Notes: a model not told the origin generated them from the letters alone. DNA of 37,690 nt from Halioglobus sp. (GCA_020443325.1 JAGRIK010000295.1:1-37690); one strand, 5' to 3'; counted from the first letter of the stretch, positions 8,637-16,756 are shown. Program-made: numbers and translations.

Positions 8637-8658
8637 TTGTGACGATTTTTGTCACATT
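8637..8658. promoter_or_regulatory. Inverted repeat, probable activator (PilR-type) site upstream of pilA copy 2
   Basis: TGTGAC (8638-8643) and GTCACA (8651-8656) flank GATTTTT. The centre is about 138 bases upstream of the -24/-12 element, against 136 in the other pilin gene, and the flanking sequence is alike. Confidence 0.6.
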
Positions 8659-8745
8659 GCGCCGTTCTGTGTAGGGTCTAGGCTGGTTCTGAAAGCAACA
8701 AAACACATCGCTGGCGAAGAGCCTCCGCTAAATTCGCAACCTCTA

Positions 8746-8889
8746 ATTAGTTGATGTACCGCACTCAGGTCGTTACCTGTGTAAGTAGATGTGTTCCAGT
8801 CGGATCGGTACCTATTAGTAAGTGGATGTATCCCAAGCGCATCGGTACCTGTAGTAAGTAGACGTATCCCCGTTTTATCGGTGCCTATC
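8746..8889. repeat. Four degenerate 35-37 bp tandem repeats upstream of pilA copy 2
   Basis: Units begin near 8746, 8781, 8818 and 8854. Each starts like GTAAGTAGATGTATCCC and ends like ATCGGTACCT. The first unit is the most divergent and spacing varies by a base, so a reading frame across them (8652-8897, - strand) is not conserved and looks spurious. The repeats lie beyond the pilin activator site. The rest of 8890-9076 shows no gene and no convincing promoter for the HAMP gene. Confidence 0.65.
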
Positions 8890-9076
8890 TCAAGCAATAG
8901 ACAGTTAACCCCTTAAATCACAGTGCGAAACGCTACCCACACTCTGCCAGGTCACTCACCCGGCGCGCACTGGTTCACAAATCTGTGCGTTATCTTCGGG
9001 AAAAGTAGAAGCAATGTTGCCGCTCGCTGAACGTTAGTTTAGTCTCGGGGCAAAGTAGCATTATCAGGGTCAGGGC

Positions 9077-9577
9077 ATGGACAATCGTCGTACCACCATC
9101 GTAATAAATAAGAAGTTCCAGTATCAGTACTCGCTGTTGATCGTGGCGTTGGCGGTACTTCTGGTCAACGGTTTCATCATTGTGCGCATGTTGTTTCCAG
9201 GTGACGAGCCCCTGGATTTGTCGACGACCTCTGCCATTGCGCTGGCGCTGTTTGAGCTTGTTCTCATTGCTGCTATCTGGTACGGCAGCCTCAAGGCCAG
9301 CCATCGTATCGCGGGACCCGTATTTGTGTTTGCGCGCGAGGTCGCACGATTGGGCGAAGGTGACCTGAATGCCGCGATTGCACTTCGTGAAAAAGACATG
9401 TTCCAGCCCGAGGCGAAGATGATGAATGAGAGCTTTGTCGCGCTGCGCACCCGCATCGCGACCATCAAGCATTTGTCGGCCCAGTTGCAGGGAGCGCTTG
9501 ACGCCAACTCTGACATCGGCCCGCTGGTAGCGAAACTGGCAGACGAACTGGCACATTTCAGCAGCGACAAAAAATAG
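9077..9577 (+). CDS. Small two-span membrane protein with HAMP-like domain
   Basis: 166 aa. A basic N-terminus (MDNRRTTIVINKKFQYQY) is followed by membrane span 1 (~18-38), a short periplasmic loop (~39-50) and span 2 (~51-70). A cytoplasmic HAMP-like segment follows (~72-128) with SHRIAGPV, the conserved Pro, and the LGEGDLNAAIALREKD transition. The protein then ends in a short helical tail with no kinase, cyclase or chemotaxis signalling domain. It therefore cannot signal by itself and may pass a membrane signal to a partner or help pilus assembly. The next gene, a pilin, starts 30 bases after its stop, so the two are likely one operon. I do not recognise a named gene; 'methyl-accepting chemotaxis-like' would overstate it. 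Confidence 0.75.
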   Translation: MDNRRTTIVINKKFQYQYSLLIVALAVLLVNGFIIVRMLFPGDEPLDLSTTSAIALALFELVLIAAIWYGSLKASHRIAGPVFVFAREVARLGEGDLNAAIALREKDMFQPEAKMMNESFVALRTRIATIKHLSAQLQGALDANSDIGPLVAKLADELAHFSSDKK

Positions 9578-9607
9578 TAAAAGACCAGCAACGGGGAACT
9601 GGAAGCA

Positions 9608-10066
9608 ATGGCTATCTCAATAAACAATAACAAGGGATTTACCATCATAGAACTGATGGCTGTGGTTTCCATCGTCAGTATTCTGGCCGTGGTTGGGATG
9701 GCCACGTATTCCGACTATATAGTGCGCAGCAAGGTTGGAGAGGGGATGGTGTTTGCCTCGGAAGCCAAAACCTCGGTCACCGACTATTTCTACAACATGC
9801 AAAAAATGCCCAGGAACAACCAGCAGGCCGGCCTGCCACCAGCCGAGTCATATGACAAATACGATTACATACGCAAACTGGAAGTGTCGTCAGCTGAGCC
9901 CTACGGTGCCATCACGATCACATTCAAGATTCCGGGCAGCAAAGCCGACAACAAGCAACTACAGCTGATTCCCTCCACCAAAGATGGCGTGATGGCCTGG
10001 ACCTGCCTACCGCCCGAGGAAAACGGCATGGACACCAACCAGGTGCCGCCCAGTTGTCGCGGCTAG
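9608..10066 (+). CDS. Type IV pilin-like protein (third pilin, next to pilB)
   Basis: 152 aa with a 10-residue leader ending in Gly10, then FTIIELMAVVSIVSILAVVG and mature Glu5, so it is a PilD substrate. The helix continues as YSDYIVRSKVGEGMVFASEAKT. A C-terminal Cys pair, Cys133 (AWTC) and Cys150 (SCRG), forms the usual disulfide loop, and the CRG ending is shared with both PilA copies. The N-terminal helix is less like the two PilA copies than they are like each other. Its place just before pilB matches that of the pilin gene (ppdD/pilA) in the E. coli and Pseudomonas pil clusters. It may be a diverged major pilin or a minor pilin. It lies 30 bases after the HAMP protein gene. Confidence 0.88.
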   Translation: MAISINNNKGFTIIELMAVVSIVSILAVVGMATYSDYIVRSKVGEGMVFASEAKTSVTDYFYNMQKMPRNNQQAGLPPAESYDKYDYIRKLEVSSAEPYGAITITFKIPGSKADNKQLQLIPSTKDGVMAWTCLPPEENGMDTNQVPPSCRG

Positions 10067-10221
10067 CCGCCTGCCAGCCTCGCCATCAGCGCGCAGTGGA
10101 TTGGTATAATTTGCCTGTAATCGGAGGCTGCCTGCAGGCCGATCGGCGGTTATAATCACTCGTCGTAGTTAAAACACTGTTTGATCGCATACGTCTCAAC
10201 TGAGACAGGAGTCGGTTCTGA

Positions 10222-11943
10222 ATGAACGATAAAGCAATTGGGCAACTCAGCGGTCTGGCTGGACGCCTCGTAGCCGAGTCGCTGATCAATGCCCAACTGG
10301 CCGTCGAAGCGCAGAAAGAGGCCGCCCTCGAGCGCATGCACTTCGTTCAATACCTCGTCGAGCGCAAGGATGTCGACGGCTGGCGTGTCGCCGAAGTGGC
10401 CTCACAGGAATTCGGTGTGCCACTGTTCGATATCACCGCGATCAACCCGGAGACATTACCCATTGGGCTGGTAGAACCGAATTTGGTCAGCAAGCACCAC
10501 GCCCTGCCCCTGTTCCGCCGCGGCAACCGTCTCTTCATCGCCGTCTCGGACCCAACCAATCTCGCCGCCCTGGATGAGATCAAATTCCATACGGGCATCA
10601 ACACCGATGCGATCCTGGTGGAGGAGAGCGCACTCAGCAAGGCTCTAACCAAGTGGGTCGAATCGCAGGAATCCCTCACCGATGGACTCGATGGGTTGGA
10701 TGCCTCAGACCTCGACGATGTCGACATCAGCCTGGGCGGCGAAGGGACGGAGACAGAAGACAGTACCGAATCGATCGATGAGACACCGATCGTCCGCTTT
10801 ATCAATAAAGTGCTGATCGACGCCATCAAGCAGGGCGCGTCCGACATCCACTTCGAGCCCTACGAAAAAAGCTACCGGGTGCGCTTTCGTACTGACGGCA
10901 TTCTGCAGGTCATGGTCAAGCCTCCGCGCAACCTCGCCCCGCGTCTCGCCGCACGCCTGAAAGTCATGTCACAGATGGATATTTCAGAGCGACGCGTGCC
11001 ACAGGATGGCCGCATACAGATGAAACTGTCGCGCAACAGGGCTATCGATTTCCGGGTTAACACACTGCCCACCCTGTACGGCGAGAAAATCGTACTGCGG
11101 ATTCTGGACCCCAGCAGCGCGCAGATGGGCATCGACGCGTTGGGTTATGAGCCGGAACAGAAAGACATGTACATGAAGGTGCTGAACCAGCCCCAGGGTA
11201 TGATTCTGGTCACCGGGCCCACCGGCTCGGGAAAAACCGTTTCGCTGTACACCGGTCTCAACATCCTTAACACCGCTGAACGCAATATCTCCACCGCGGA
11301 AGACCCGGTGGAAATCAACCTTGAGGGCGTCAACCAGGTCCACGTGAACCCCAAGGTCGGCCTGAATTTCGCTGAAGCCTTGCGCTCGTTCCTGCGCCAG
11401 GACCCCGACGTTATCATGGTGGGTGAGATACGGGACCTCGAAACCGCAGAAATCGCCATCAAAGCGGCCCAGACCGGTCACCTGGTGCTTTCCACCCTGC
11501 ACACCAACAGCGCCTCGGAAACGATTACGCGACTGCTCAACATGGGTGTCCCGGCCTTCAACGTGGCCTCCTCCGTCAACCTGATCATCGCCCAACGCCT
11601 GGCGCGACGCCTGTGCAAGCACTGCCGCGTGCCGGCGAATGATATTCCACACGCAACACTGCTGGCGGAAGGTTTCACGGAGGCCATGCTCGAGTCTGCC
11701 ACCATTATGCACGCTGTGGGCTGCAAGGATTGCAACAACGGCTATAAAGGTCGGGTGGGTATCTACGAAGTCGTGAAAATTACCCCCTCCATTGCCAAAA
11801 TAATTATGGAAGAGGGCAACTCGCTGCAGATCAGCGCGCAGGCGAGGTCTGAGGGCTTTCATGATTTGCGTATGGCGGCTTTGAAAAAAGTGGCGGAAGG
11901 TATGACAAGTCTGGAAGAAGCGAACCGAATTACCGTAGACTAA
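10222..11943 (+). CDS. pilB: Type IV pilus assembly ATPase PilB
   Basis: Cytoplasmic hexameric ATPase that powers pilus extension, 573 aa (family ~566). The N-terminal domain (1-~150) is followed by an acidic linker rich in Asp (~155-185). The ATPase core has Walker A GPTGSGKT at 332-339, Walker B DPDVIMVGEIRD at 394-405 with Glu402, and the His box AQTGHLVLSTLHTN. The zinc tetracysteine is complete: Cys465, Cys468, Cys501 and Cys504. The sequence closely follows Pseudomonas PilB along its whole length. The ATG at 10222 follows CAGGAG, and the N-terminus MNDKAIGQLSGLAGRLV matches the family start. The 155 bases before it contain TATAAT boxes (10105, 10151) without clear -35 partners. Confidence 0.97.
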   Translation: MNDKAIGQLSGLAGRLVAESLINAQLAVEAQKEAALERMHFVQYLVERKDVDGWRVAEVASQEFGVPLFDITAINPETLPIGLVEPNLVSKHHALPLFRRGNRLFIAVSDPTNLAALDEIKFHTGINTDAILVEESALSKALTKWVESQESLTDGLDGLDASDLDDVDISLGGEGTETEDSTESIDETPIVRFINKVLIDAIKQGASDIHFEPYEKSYRVRFRTDGILQVMVKPPRNLAPRLAARLKVMSQMDISERRVPQDGRIQMKLSRNRAIDFRVNTLPTLYGEKIVLRILDPSSAQMGIDALGYEPEQKDMYMKVLNQPQGMILVTGPTGSGKTVSLYTGLNILNTAERNISTAEDPVEINLEGVNQVHVNPKVGLNFAEALRSFLRQDPDVIMVGEIRDLETAEIAIKAAQTGHLVLSTLHTNSASETITRLLNMGVPAFNVASSVNLIIAQRLARRLCKHCRVPANDIPHATLLAEGFTEAMLESATIMHAVGCKDCNNGYKGRVGIYEVVKITPSIAKIIMEEGNSLQISAQARSEGFHDLRMAALKKVAEGMTSLEEANRITVD

Positions 11944-11995
11944 TCACTCGGCACCCGTGGGATAGAGATAGAGCAACACAAGGGCGGACACAATC

Positions 11996-13216
11996 ATGGC
12001 AACCAGCGCAATCAAGAATGATATCTTCACCTGGAGCGGCACAGACAAATCCGGCCATACCAGCAAAGGAGAAATTGAGGCAGCCAGCCAGGCCATGGCG
12101 AAAGCGCAATTGCGGCAGCAGGGCATCAAACCCAAGAGCGTGCGCAAGAAAGCCAAGCCACTGTTCGGCAGCCAGGGTAAAGCGATTAAACCGGCGGATA
12201 TCGCGATTTTCACGCGCCAGCTCGCCACGATGTTAAAAGCAGGTGTGCCGTTGGTTCAGAGCTTCGAGATTGTCGAGGATGGCGTCGAGAAACCGAAAAT
12301 GCGCGAGCTGGTGAGAAGCGTCAGAAATGACGTGGCATCCGGCAGCGGGCTGGCGCCGTCCCTGGCCAAACACCCGCGGCACTTCGACGACCTGTTCTGC
12401 AGCCTGGTGGGCTCCGGTGAAGATTCCGGTACCCTGGAAGTCATGCTGGATCGCGTGGCTACCTACAAGGAAAAGACAGAACAGTTAAAGGCCAAGATCA
12501 GGAAGGCGATGACCTATCCCAGCGCTGTCATTTGTGTCGCCGTGGTGGTTTGCGCGATCCTTCTGATCAAGGTGGTACCGGTTTTTGCCAACACCTTCCA
12601 GAGCTTCGGCTCCGAACTGCCAGCGTTCACGCAGATGGTAATGAACATCTCGGATTTCGTCATCGCGTGGTGGTTTATCATGCTGGTCGCCATTATCGCG
12701 ATCATTTTTGCGTTCCGGGAAATGAAATTGCGCTCGGTCGCTTTTTCGGAATGGCTTGACCGACTGGCACTGCGTGCGCCTGTCGTTGGCGGCATCGTCC
12801 ACGACTCTGTCATCGCGCGTTTCTCTCGCACACTGGCCACCACATTTGCCGCCGGTGTGCCGCTGGTTGACGCACTGAACTCCACCGCAGGTGCCGCGGG
12901 TAACTCGGTGTATGCCAAGGCCATTCGACGTATTCGTGACGATGTCACCACGGGTACCACGCTGTACAACTCCATCAAGGTTACCGGGCTGTTTCCCAAT
13001 ATGCTGTTGCAAATGGTATCCATCGGCGAGGAATCCGGTGCGCTGGATGAGATGCTGGACAAGGTCGCAACCCACTATGAAGAAGCCGTGGATAACGCCG
13101 TGGACAGCCTCAGCTCCCTGATGGAACCGCTGATTATGTCCATACTCGGGGTACTGGTGGGCGGCCTGATGATCGCCATGTACCTGCCGATATTCATGCT
13201 GGGATCCGTGATCTAG
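11996..13216 (+). CDS. pilC: Type IV pilus inner-membrane platform protein PilC
   Basis: Polytopic inner-membrane protein that couples PilB to the growing pilus, 406 aa, the usual length. Two repeated GspF-type domains are visible. The first includes FTRQLATMLKAGVPLVQSFE (about 70-89) and GSGEDSGTLEVMLDRVA, the second FSRTLATTFAAGVPLVDALN and IGEESGALDEMLDKVATHYEE. Membrane spans lie near 176-200, 220-240 and the C-terminus (MSILGVLVGGLMIAMYLPIF). The N-terminal FTWSGTDKSGHTSKGEIEA motif is family-typical. It follows pilB by 52 bases and precedes pilD by 29, so pilBCD form an operon. Confidence 0.97.
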   Translation: MATSAIKNDIFTWSGTDKSGHTSKGEIEAASQAMAKAQLRQQGIKPKSVRKKAKPLFGSQGKAIKPADIAIFTRQLATMLKAGVPLVQSFEIVEDGVEKPKMRELVRSVRNDVASGSGLAPSLAKHPRHFDDLFCSLVGSGEDSGTLEVMLDRVATYKEKTEQLKAKIRKAMTYPSAVICVAVVVCAILLIKVVPVFANTFQSFGSELPAFTQMVMNISDFVIAWWFIMLVAIIAIIFAFREMKLRSVAFSEWLDRLALRAPVVGGIVHDSVIARFSRTLATTFAAGVPLVDALNSTAGAAGNSVYAKAIRRIRDDVTTGTTLYNSIKVTGLFPNMLLQMVSIGEESGALDEMLDKVATHYEEAVDNAVDSLSSLMEPLIMSILGVLVGGLMIAMYLPIFMLGSVI

Positions 13217-13245
13217 GTTCTCGCCACAACAAGGGCTGTTCATTC

Positions 13246-14115
13246 ATGCCAGAAACAATTGTGCCAATGGGCCTGCTTTGCACAGGCTTGTTGTGCCTGG
13301 GTTTGCTAGTAGGCAGCTTCCTGAACGTGGTGATCTACCGCCTGCCGGTGATGATGGAGACGCGGTGGCGACGCGACTGCTGCGAACTGCTGGAGGTCGA
13401 GCAGGAAAAGCAGGATGCCCCGCTCAACCTGGCGACGCCCAACTCCCACTGCCCGCACTGCAAGACACCCATCAAACCCTGGCAGAATATTCCCGTGATC
13501 AGCTATCTGCTGCTGGGTGGCAAGTGTGGTCACTGCGCAACGCCAATCTCACCGCGTTACCCGATAATCGAATTGGTAACGGGCTTGATGACGCTGGCGC
13601 TGGCTGCCTTTTTCGAGTTCTCACCCGCCCTGCTGGGTGCCGTACTGCTCACCTGGGCATTGATCGCGCTGACCATGATAGACGTGGACCACCAGTTGCT
13701 GCCCGATGACATCACCCTACCCCTGATCTGGCTGGGACTGCTGTTCAACCTGCAATCCACCTACGTCAGTCTCAACGACGCAGTGATTGGCGCAATGGCA
13801 GGCTACCTCATTCTCTGGACTATCTACCAGACGTTCAAATTGCTGACCGGCAAAGAGGGTATGGGCTACGGCGACTTCAAACTGCTCGCCGCGCTGGGTG
13901 CCTGGTTGGGGTGGCAGATGCTGCCGGAAATCATCCTGCTGTCCTCGTTGGTGGGCGCCATCAGCGGAATTGCACTGATGGTCATCAAGCGGCGCGGCAA
14001 GGAAATCCCCATACCCTTCGGCCCCTACCTGGCCGTTGCGGGCTGGCTGGCGCTACTGCTCGGCGACGGAACCTACGGCTCCGTATTTGCACATTTCGGC
14101 ATCCGCCTGATATGA
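13246..14115 (+). CDS. pilD: Prepilin leader peptidase / N-methyltransferase PilD
   Basis: Inner-membrane bifunctional enzyme that removes the short leader from prepilins and methylates the new N-terminal residue, 289 aa. The cytoplasmic loop has the two CXXC pairs Cys69/Cys72 and Cys94/Cys97. The catalytic aspartates are Asp148 in MIDVDHQLLPDD and Asp210 in GMGYGDFKLLAALGAW. Around eight membrane spans are expected. Substrates in this window are the three pilins, all with a Gly10-Phe junction and Glu at mature position 5. Its TGA overlaps the start of coaE by 4 bases. Confidence 0.97.
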   Translation: MPETIVPMGLLCTGLLCLGLLVGSFLNVVIYRLPVMMETRWRRDCCELLEVEQEKQDAPLNLATPNSHCPHCKTPIKPWQNIPVISYLLLGGKCGHCATPISPRYPIIELVTGLMTLALAAFFEFSPALLGAVLLTWALIALTMIDVDHQLLPDDITLPLIWLGLLFNLQSTYVSLNDAVIGAMAGYLILWTIYQTFKLLTGKEGMGYGDFKLLAALGAWLGWQMLPEIILLSSLVGAISGIALMVIKRRGKEIPIPFGPYLAVAGWLALLLGDGTYGSVFAHFGIRLI

Positions 14116-14717
14116 CGCTGGTGGTAGGCATCACCGGCGGCATCGGCAGCGGCAAGTCGGCAGTCACCCAGCGCCTTGAGCAACACGGGATAACCGTGGT
14201 GGACGCCGATGTCGCCGCCCGCGTCATTGTCGAACCGGGCAAACCTGCGTTGGCCGCGATCGCCGAACATTTTGGCGCTGACATCCTGCAGCAGGACGGC
14301 ACACTGGACAGGGCGAAGCTGCGCACCCGTGTTTTCTCCGACGAATCCGAACGCCTCTGGCTCGAGCAACTGACCCATCCCCTGATCGGCCAGGAAATCG
14401 TCGACCAGATCAGCGCGTCCCGTAGCGCCTACACCGTTCTCAGCTCGCCTCTGTTGCTGGATACCAGCCAGAAAGCGCTGGCCGACTGTGTGGTTGTAGT
14501 AGATGTACCCGAAGCGATGCAACTGCAACGCACGATGCAACGTGACAGCAACGACGAAGCGCAGGTCAAACGCATTATGGCCGCGCAACTCGGACGCGAT
14601 GAACGACTGGCGCTGGCAGACATCGTTATCAACAACAGCGGCACGCTGGAAGAACTCAATTCCCAGGTGGATGAGTTACACAAGGAACTCCTGTTTCGGG
14701 CTGAGGCCAGCGGTTAG
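14112..14717 (+). CDS. coaE: Dephospho-CoA kinase
   Basis: Catalyses the last step of coenzyme A synthesis, ATP-dependent phosphorylation of dephospho-CoA, in the cytosol. 201 aa, normal for the family. The P-loop GGIGSGKS is at 9-16, DADVAARVIVEPG follows, and LTHPLIGQEI, SSPLLLDTS and RIMAAQLGRDERLALADIVINNSG are family blocks. The ATG at 14112 overlaps the pilD stop (ATGA). The frame stays open back to 13911, but that extension lies wholly inside pilD and does not look like CoaE, so I reject it. The coupling of pilD and coaE is common in gammaproteobacteria. yacG, the usual next gene, is not present. Confidence 0.96.
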   Translation: MTLVVGITGGIGSGKSAVTQRLEQHGITVVDADVAARVIVEPGKPALAAIAEHFGADILQQDGTLDRAKLRTRVFSDESERLWLEQLTHPLIGQEIVDQISASRSAYTVLSSPLLLDTSQKALADCVVVVDVPEAMQLQRTMQRDSNDEAQVKRIMAAQLGRDERLALADIVINNSGTLEELNSQVDELHKELLFRAEASG

Positions 14718-14772
14718 CAGGAACGGGGCTGCGAGATATGGTGCTTTCTGTAGCTCCCGGGATGCCGGACCA

Positions 14773-14794
14773 ACGTGATTCGCTTGGTGAAAAG
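14773..14794 (+). repeat. Hairpin-repeat fragment A (half element)
   Basis: The 22-base stretch here is identical to 14845-14866 in element B, 72 bases further on. It covers half the core and the start of the right arm. No complementary left arm is found upstream, so this looks like a decayed or partial copy. Confidence 0.7.
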
Positions 14795-14810
14795 TCTGTT
14801 GTAGCCCGTC

Positions 14811-14885
14811 GGGTTCGTGTCCCAGCAGGCTTTTCAGTCGCTCCACGTGATTCGCTTGGTGAAAAGCCTGCTGGAACACGAACCC
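14811..14885 (+). repeat. Hairpin-repeat element B (26-bp arms, 23-base core)
   Basis: The arms 14811-14836 and 14860-14885 are complementary at 25 of 26 positions. They flank a 23-base core (14837-14859) that contains CACGTG and GATTCGC. It lies between convergent coaE and mutT and could also end transcription. Confidence 0.9.
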
Positions 14886-14929
14886 TGCATCCGACGCTAC
14901 GGCAGCTTGATTCGCCGTGCCAAAAAAAA

Positions 14930-14985
14930 CCCTCAAGTAGCGTTTGCCAAGTTTCGCGATTCAGACGGATGGCAATTACTGAGGG
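14930..14985 (+). repeat. Hairpin-repeat element C (imperfect)
   Basis: The left arm begins CCCTCAAGTAG and runs to TTTGCCA; the right arm is TGGCAATTACTGAGGG. They pair with small gaps. The middle carries GCGATTC, a weak likeness to the core of elements B and D. It abuts element D. Confidence 0.55.
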
Positions 14986-15057
14986 TGTGGGTAGCAATGT
15001 GTTTCTCACAAAGCGAATCACGTGGAGCGACTGAGAAACACATTGCTACCCGCACCC
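14983..15057 (-). repeat. Hairpin-repeat element D (26-bp arms, inverted 23-base core)
   Basis: The arms 14983-15008 and 15032-15057 are complementary at 25 of 26 positions, the one mismatch being a G-T pair. The core 15009-15031 is the reverse complement of the core of element B at 22 of 23 positions. The arm sequences of B and D agree at only about 15 of 26 positions. 15058-15130 holds nothing else that I can identify. Confidence 0.9.
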
Positions 15058-15130
15058 GTTCGATGGAGCAACTACCCAACAATATAGAAAAGAGAAACGG
15101 GGACCGAACAAATTCTGTCACCATGAGCAA

Positions 15131-15529
15131 TCAGGTCGGGAGGAGCCTCGTGATCGCCTTAACGATAGGCTCATTCGCCGCAGGAAACGCATAATCGCCG
15201 AGCTCGCAGGCTGCAACCCAAGCCATCGGCTGGCCTTCCAGGGGCTGTGCCGCACCGCTGAATTCCCAGACGACATGAACATCCAGCAACACGGTTTTGT
15301 CGCCGTAATCATGCCGAATCTGCAGCAGTTCGGTGGTGCGACCGATGGCGATGCCGAGCTCTTCGCGCAGTTCCCGCGCCAAAGCCTGTGACAGGGATTC
15401 GTCGGCCTCTACCTTACCGCCCGGAAACTCCCACAGGTCGCCCTGATGTGCGTCCGGCGCGCGGCGCGTGATAAGGATGTTGCGCTCCGTGTCGAGAATC
15501 ACGCCCACGGCCACATGCACTACTGCCAT
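15131..15529 (-). CDS. mutT: 8-oxo-dGTP diphosphatase MutT (Nudix)
   Basis: Hydrolyses oxidised guanine nucleotides to prevent A:T to C:G transversions. 132 aa, close to the E. coli enzyme (129). The Nudix box is complete, Gly38-x5-Glu44-x7-Arg52-Glu53-x2-Glu56-Glu57-x-Gly59, within GGKVEADESLSQALARELRE and the following ELGI. The N-terminal VHVAVGVILDTERNILITRR and WEFPGG are typical. The ATG directly abuts the argJ stop. Other Nudix pyrophosphatases are possible, but the position downstream of secA/argJ supports mutT. Confidence 0.92.
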   Translation of the reverse strand: MAVVHVAVGVILDTERNILITRRAPDAHQGDLWEFPGGKVEADESLSQALARELREELGIAIGRTTELLQIRHDYGDKTVLLDVHVVWEFSGAAQPLEGQPMAWVAACELGDYAFPAANEPIVKAITRLLPT

Positions 15530-16756
15530 TCAGGAACGGTATTCGGCGTTGATGCGCACGTAGTCGTAGGAAAAGTCGGTGGTCCACACGGCAGCGGCGG
15601 CTTCACCGCGATCTAACTCGACGCGGATGACGATCTCTTCGGGTGCCATCGCAGCGACGCCCTGCGCCTCGGTGTACGACTGCGCGCGACAGCCGCCCTC
15701 GGCGATCAATACATCGTTCAGGTAAAGTGCCACGCGCTCAACCTGCAGGTCGGGTACGTCGGCGCGGCCAATCGCGGCCAGCAACCGGCCCCAATTGGGA
15801 TCACTCGCAAACAATGCGGTTTTCACCAGGGGCGAGTGCGCGATGGTAAACGCCACGTCGAGGCACTCGGCTTCAGTGCGTCCGCCGTTGACCTGCACCG
15901 TGACAAACTTGCTGGCGCCCTCGCCGTCACGCACGATACCCTGGGCGAGGACAATACAGGTTTCCTCTACGGCGTCTCGCAGCGCCTGGTACAGTTTCGA
16001 TCCGCGATCGCGGACAGGTGAATTGCCGGCCTGGCCAGTCGCCAGCAACACGCAGGCGTCGTTGGTTGAGGTATCCCCGTCCACGGTAATGCGGTTGAAG
16101 GAAAGATCGGTCAGTTCCCCCAGCATGTCCTGCAACAGCACTTGCTCCACCGCAGCGTCGGTTGCGATGTACGCGAGCATCGTCGCCATATTGGGGCGGA
16201 TCATGCCTGCGCCCTTGGCAATCCCGGTGACCACATACTCGCGATCGTCGCAGGTGAAACTCACCGAATGTGCCTTGGGCCGCGTATCCGTGGTGAGTAT
16301 GCCCTGCGCAGCGGCCAGCCATCCGTCTTCCGATAGCGCTGCAAATGCAGCAGGGATGGCCTGCTCCAGTTTCGCAACGGGTAGCGGCTCACCGATCACG
16401 CCGGTGGAAAAAGGAAGTACACAGTCCGCGTCGACGCCGGCAACTGCAGCGACTGCTGCCGAGCAGGCGCGTGATGCGGCGATTCCCGCAGCGCCGGTGC
16501 CAGCGTTCGCGTTACCGGTATTCACCAGCAAATAGCGGGGCTGGTGCGCATTGGCCTGTAGTTTCTCGCGCGCCACCGTGACGGGTGCGGCGCAAAACAG
16601 GTTGCGCGTGAACACGGCTGCACAGTTGGTGTTGGCCGCTGCCTCTATCAGCACCAGGTCCTTGCGACCCGGCGTCTTGATGCCTGCTGACACGGTTGCC
16701 AGGCGCACGCCGGGCACCGCGCGCAGTGTTGCCAATGTATCGCTGCCGACCGCCAT
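15530..16756 (-). CDS. argJ: Bifunctional glutamate N-acetyltransferase / N-acetylglutamate synthase ArgJ
   Basis: Recycles the acetyl group from N-acetylornithine to glutamate, and may also use acetyl-CoA, in arginine synthesis. 408 aa. The autocleavage site is plain in KGAGMIRPNMATML, between Ala191 and Thr192, where Thr192 becomes the nucleophile. The oxyanion hole STGVIGE is at 117-123. The C-terminal half has TVDGDTSTNDAC and SDPNWGRLLAAIGRA. It lies 30 bases after secA and directly before mutT, an arrangement also seen in Pseudomonas. Confidence 0.96.
   Translation of the reverse strand: MAVGSDTLATLRAVPGVRLATVSAGIKTPGRKDLVLIEAAANTNCAAVFTRNLFCAAPVTVAREKLQANAHQPRYLLVNTGNANAGTGAAGIAASRACSAAVAAVAGVDADCVLPFSTGVIGEPLPVAKLEQAIPAAFAALSEDGWLAAAQGILTTDTRPKAHSVSFTCDDREYVVTGIAKGAGMIRPNMATMLAYIATDAAVEQVLLQDMLGELTDLSFNRITVDGDTSTNDACVLLATGQAGNSPVRDRGSKLYQALRDAVEETCIVLAQGIVRDGEGASKFVTVQVNGGRTEAECLDVAFTIAHSPLVKTALFASDPNWGRLLAAIGRADVPDLQVERVALYLNDVLIAEGGCRAQSYTEAQGVAAMAPEEIVIRVELDRGEAAAAVWTTDFSYDYVRINAEYRS

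Noticed and set aside
8746..8889. CRISPR or integron attC sites
   Set aside because: The units abut with no unique spacers, are not palindromic and lack attC core sites.
8652..8897. 81-codon open frame across the tandem repeats
   Set aside because: The repeat unit length changes between 35 and 37 bases, so the frame is not kept. It has no ribosome site and overlaps the pilin activator region.
10105..10156. TATAAT boxes before pilB as a promoter
   Set aside because: Neither box (10105-10110, 10151-10156) has a credible -35 partner at 16-18 bases, so I do not list a promoter.
13911..14717. Longer open frame for coaE starting inside pilD
   Set aside because: The extra 67 residues lie wholly within pilD in another frame and are not CoaE-like. 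The ATG at 14112 gives the family N-terminus and an ATGA overlap.
14656..15021. Open frames through the coaE-mutT interval with recurring SESR-type peptides
   Set aside because: The recurring peptides are translations of the palindromic repeats, not a protein family.
14761..15060. CRISPR array
   Set aside because: The repeated parts are long inverted arms with a shared core and no regular direct repeat/spacer pattern; no cas genes are nearby.
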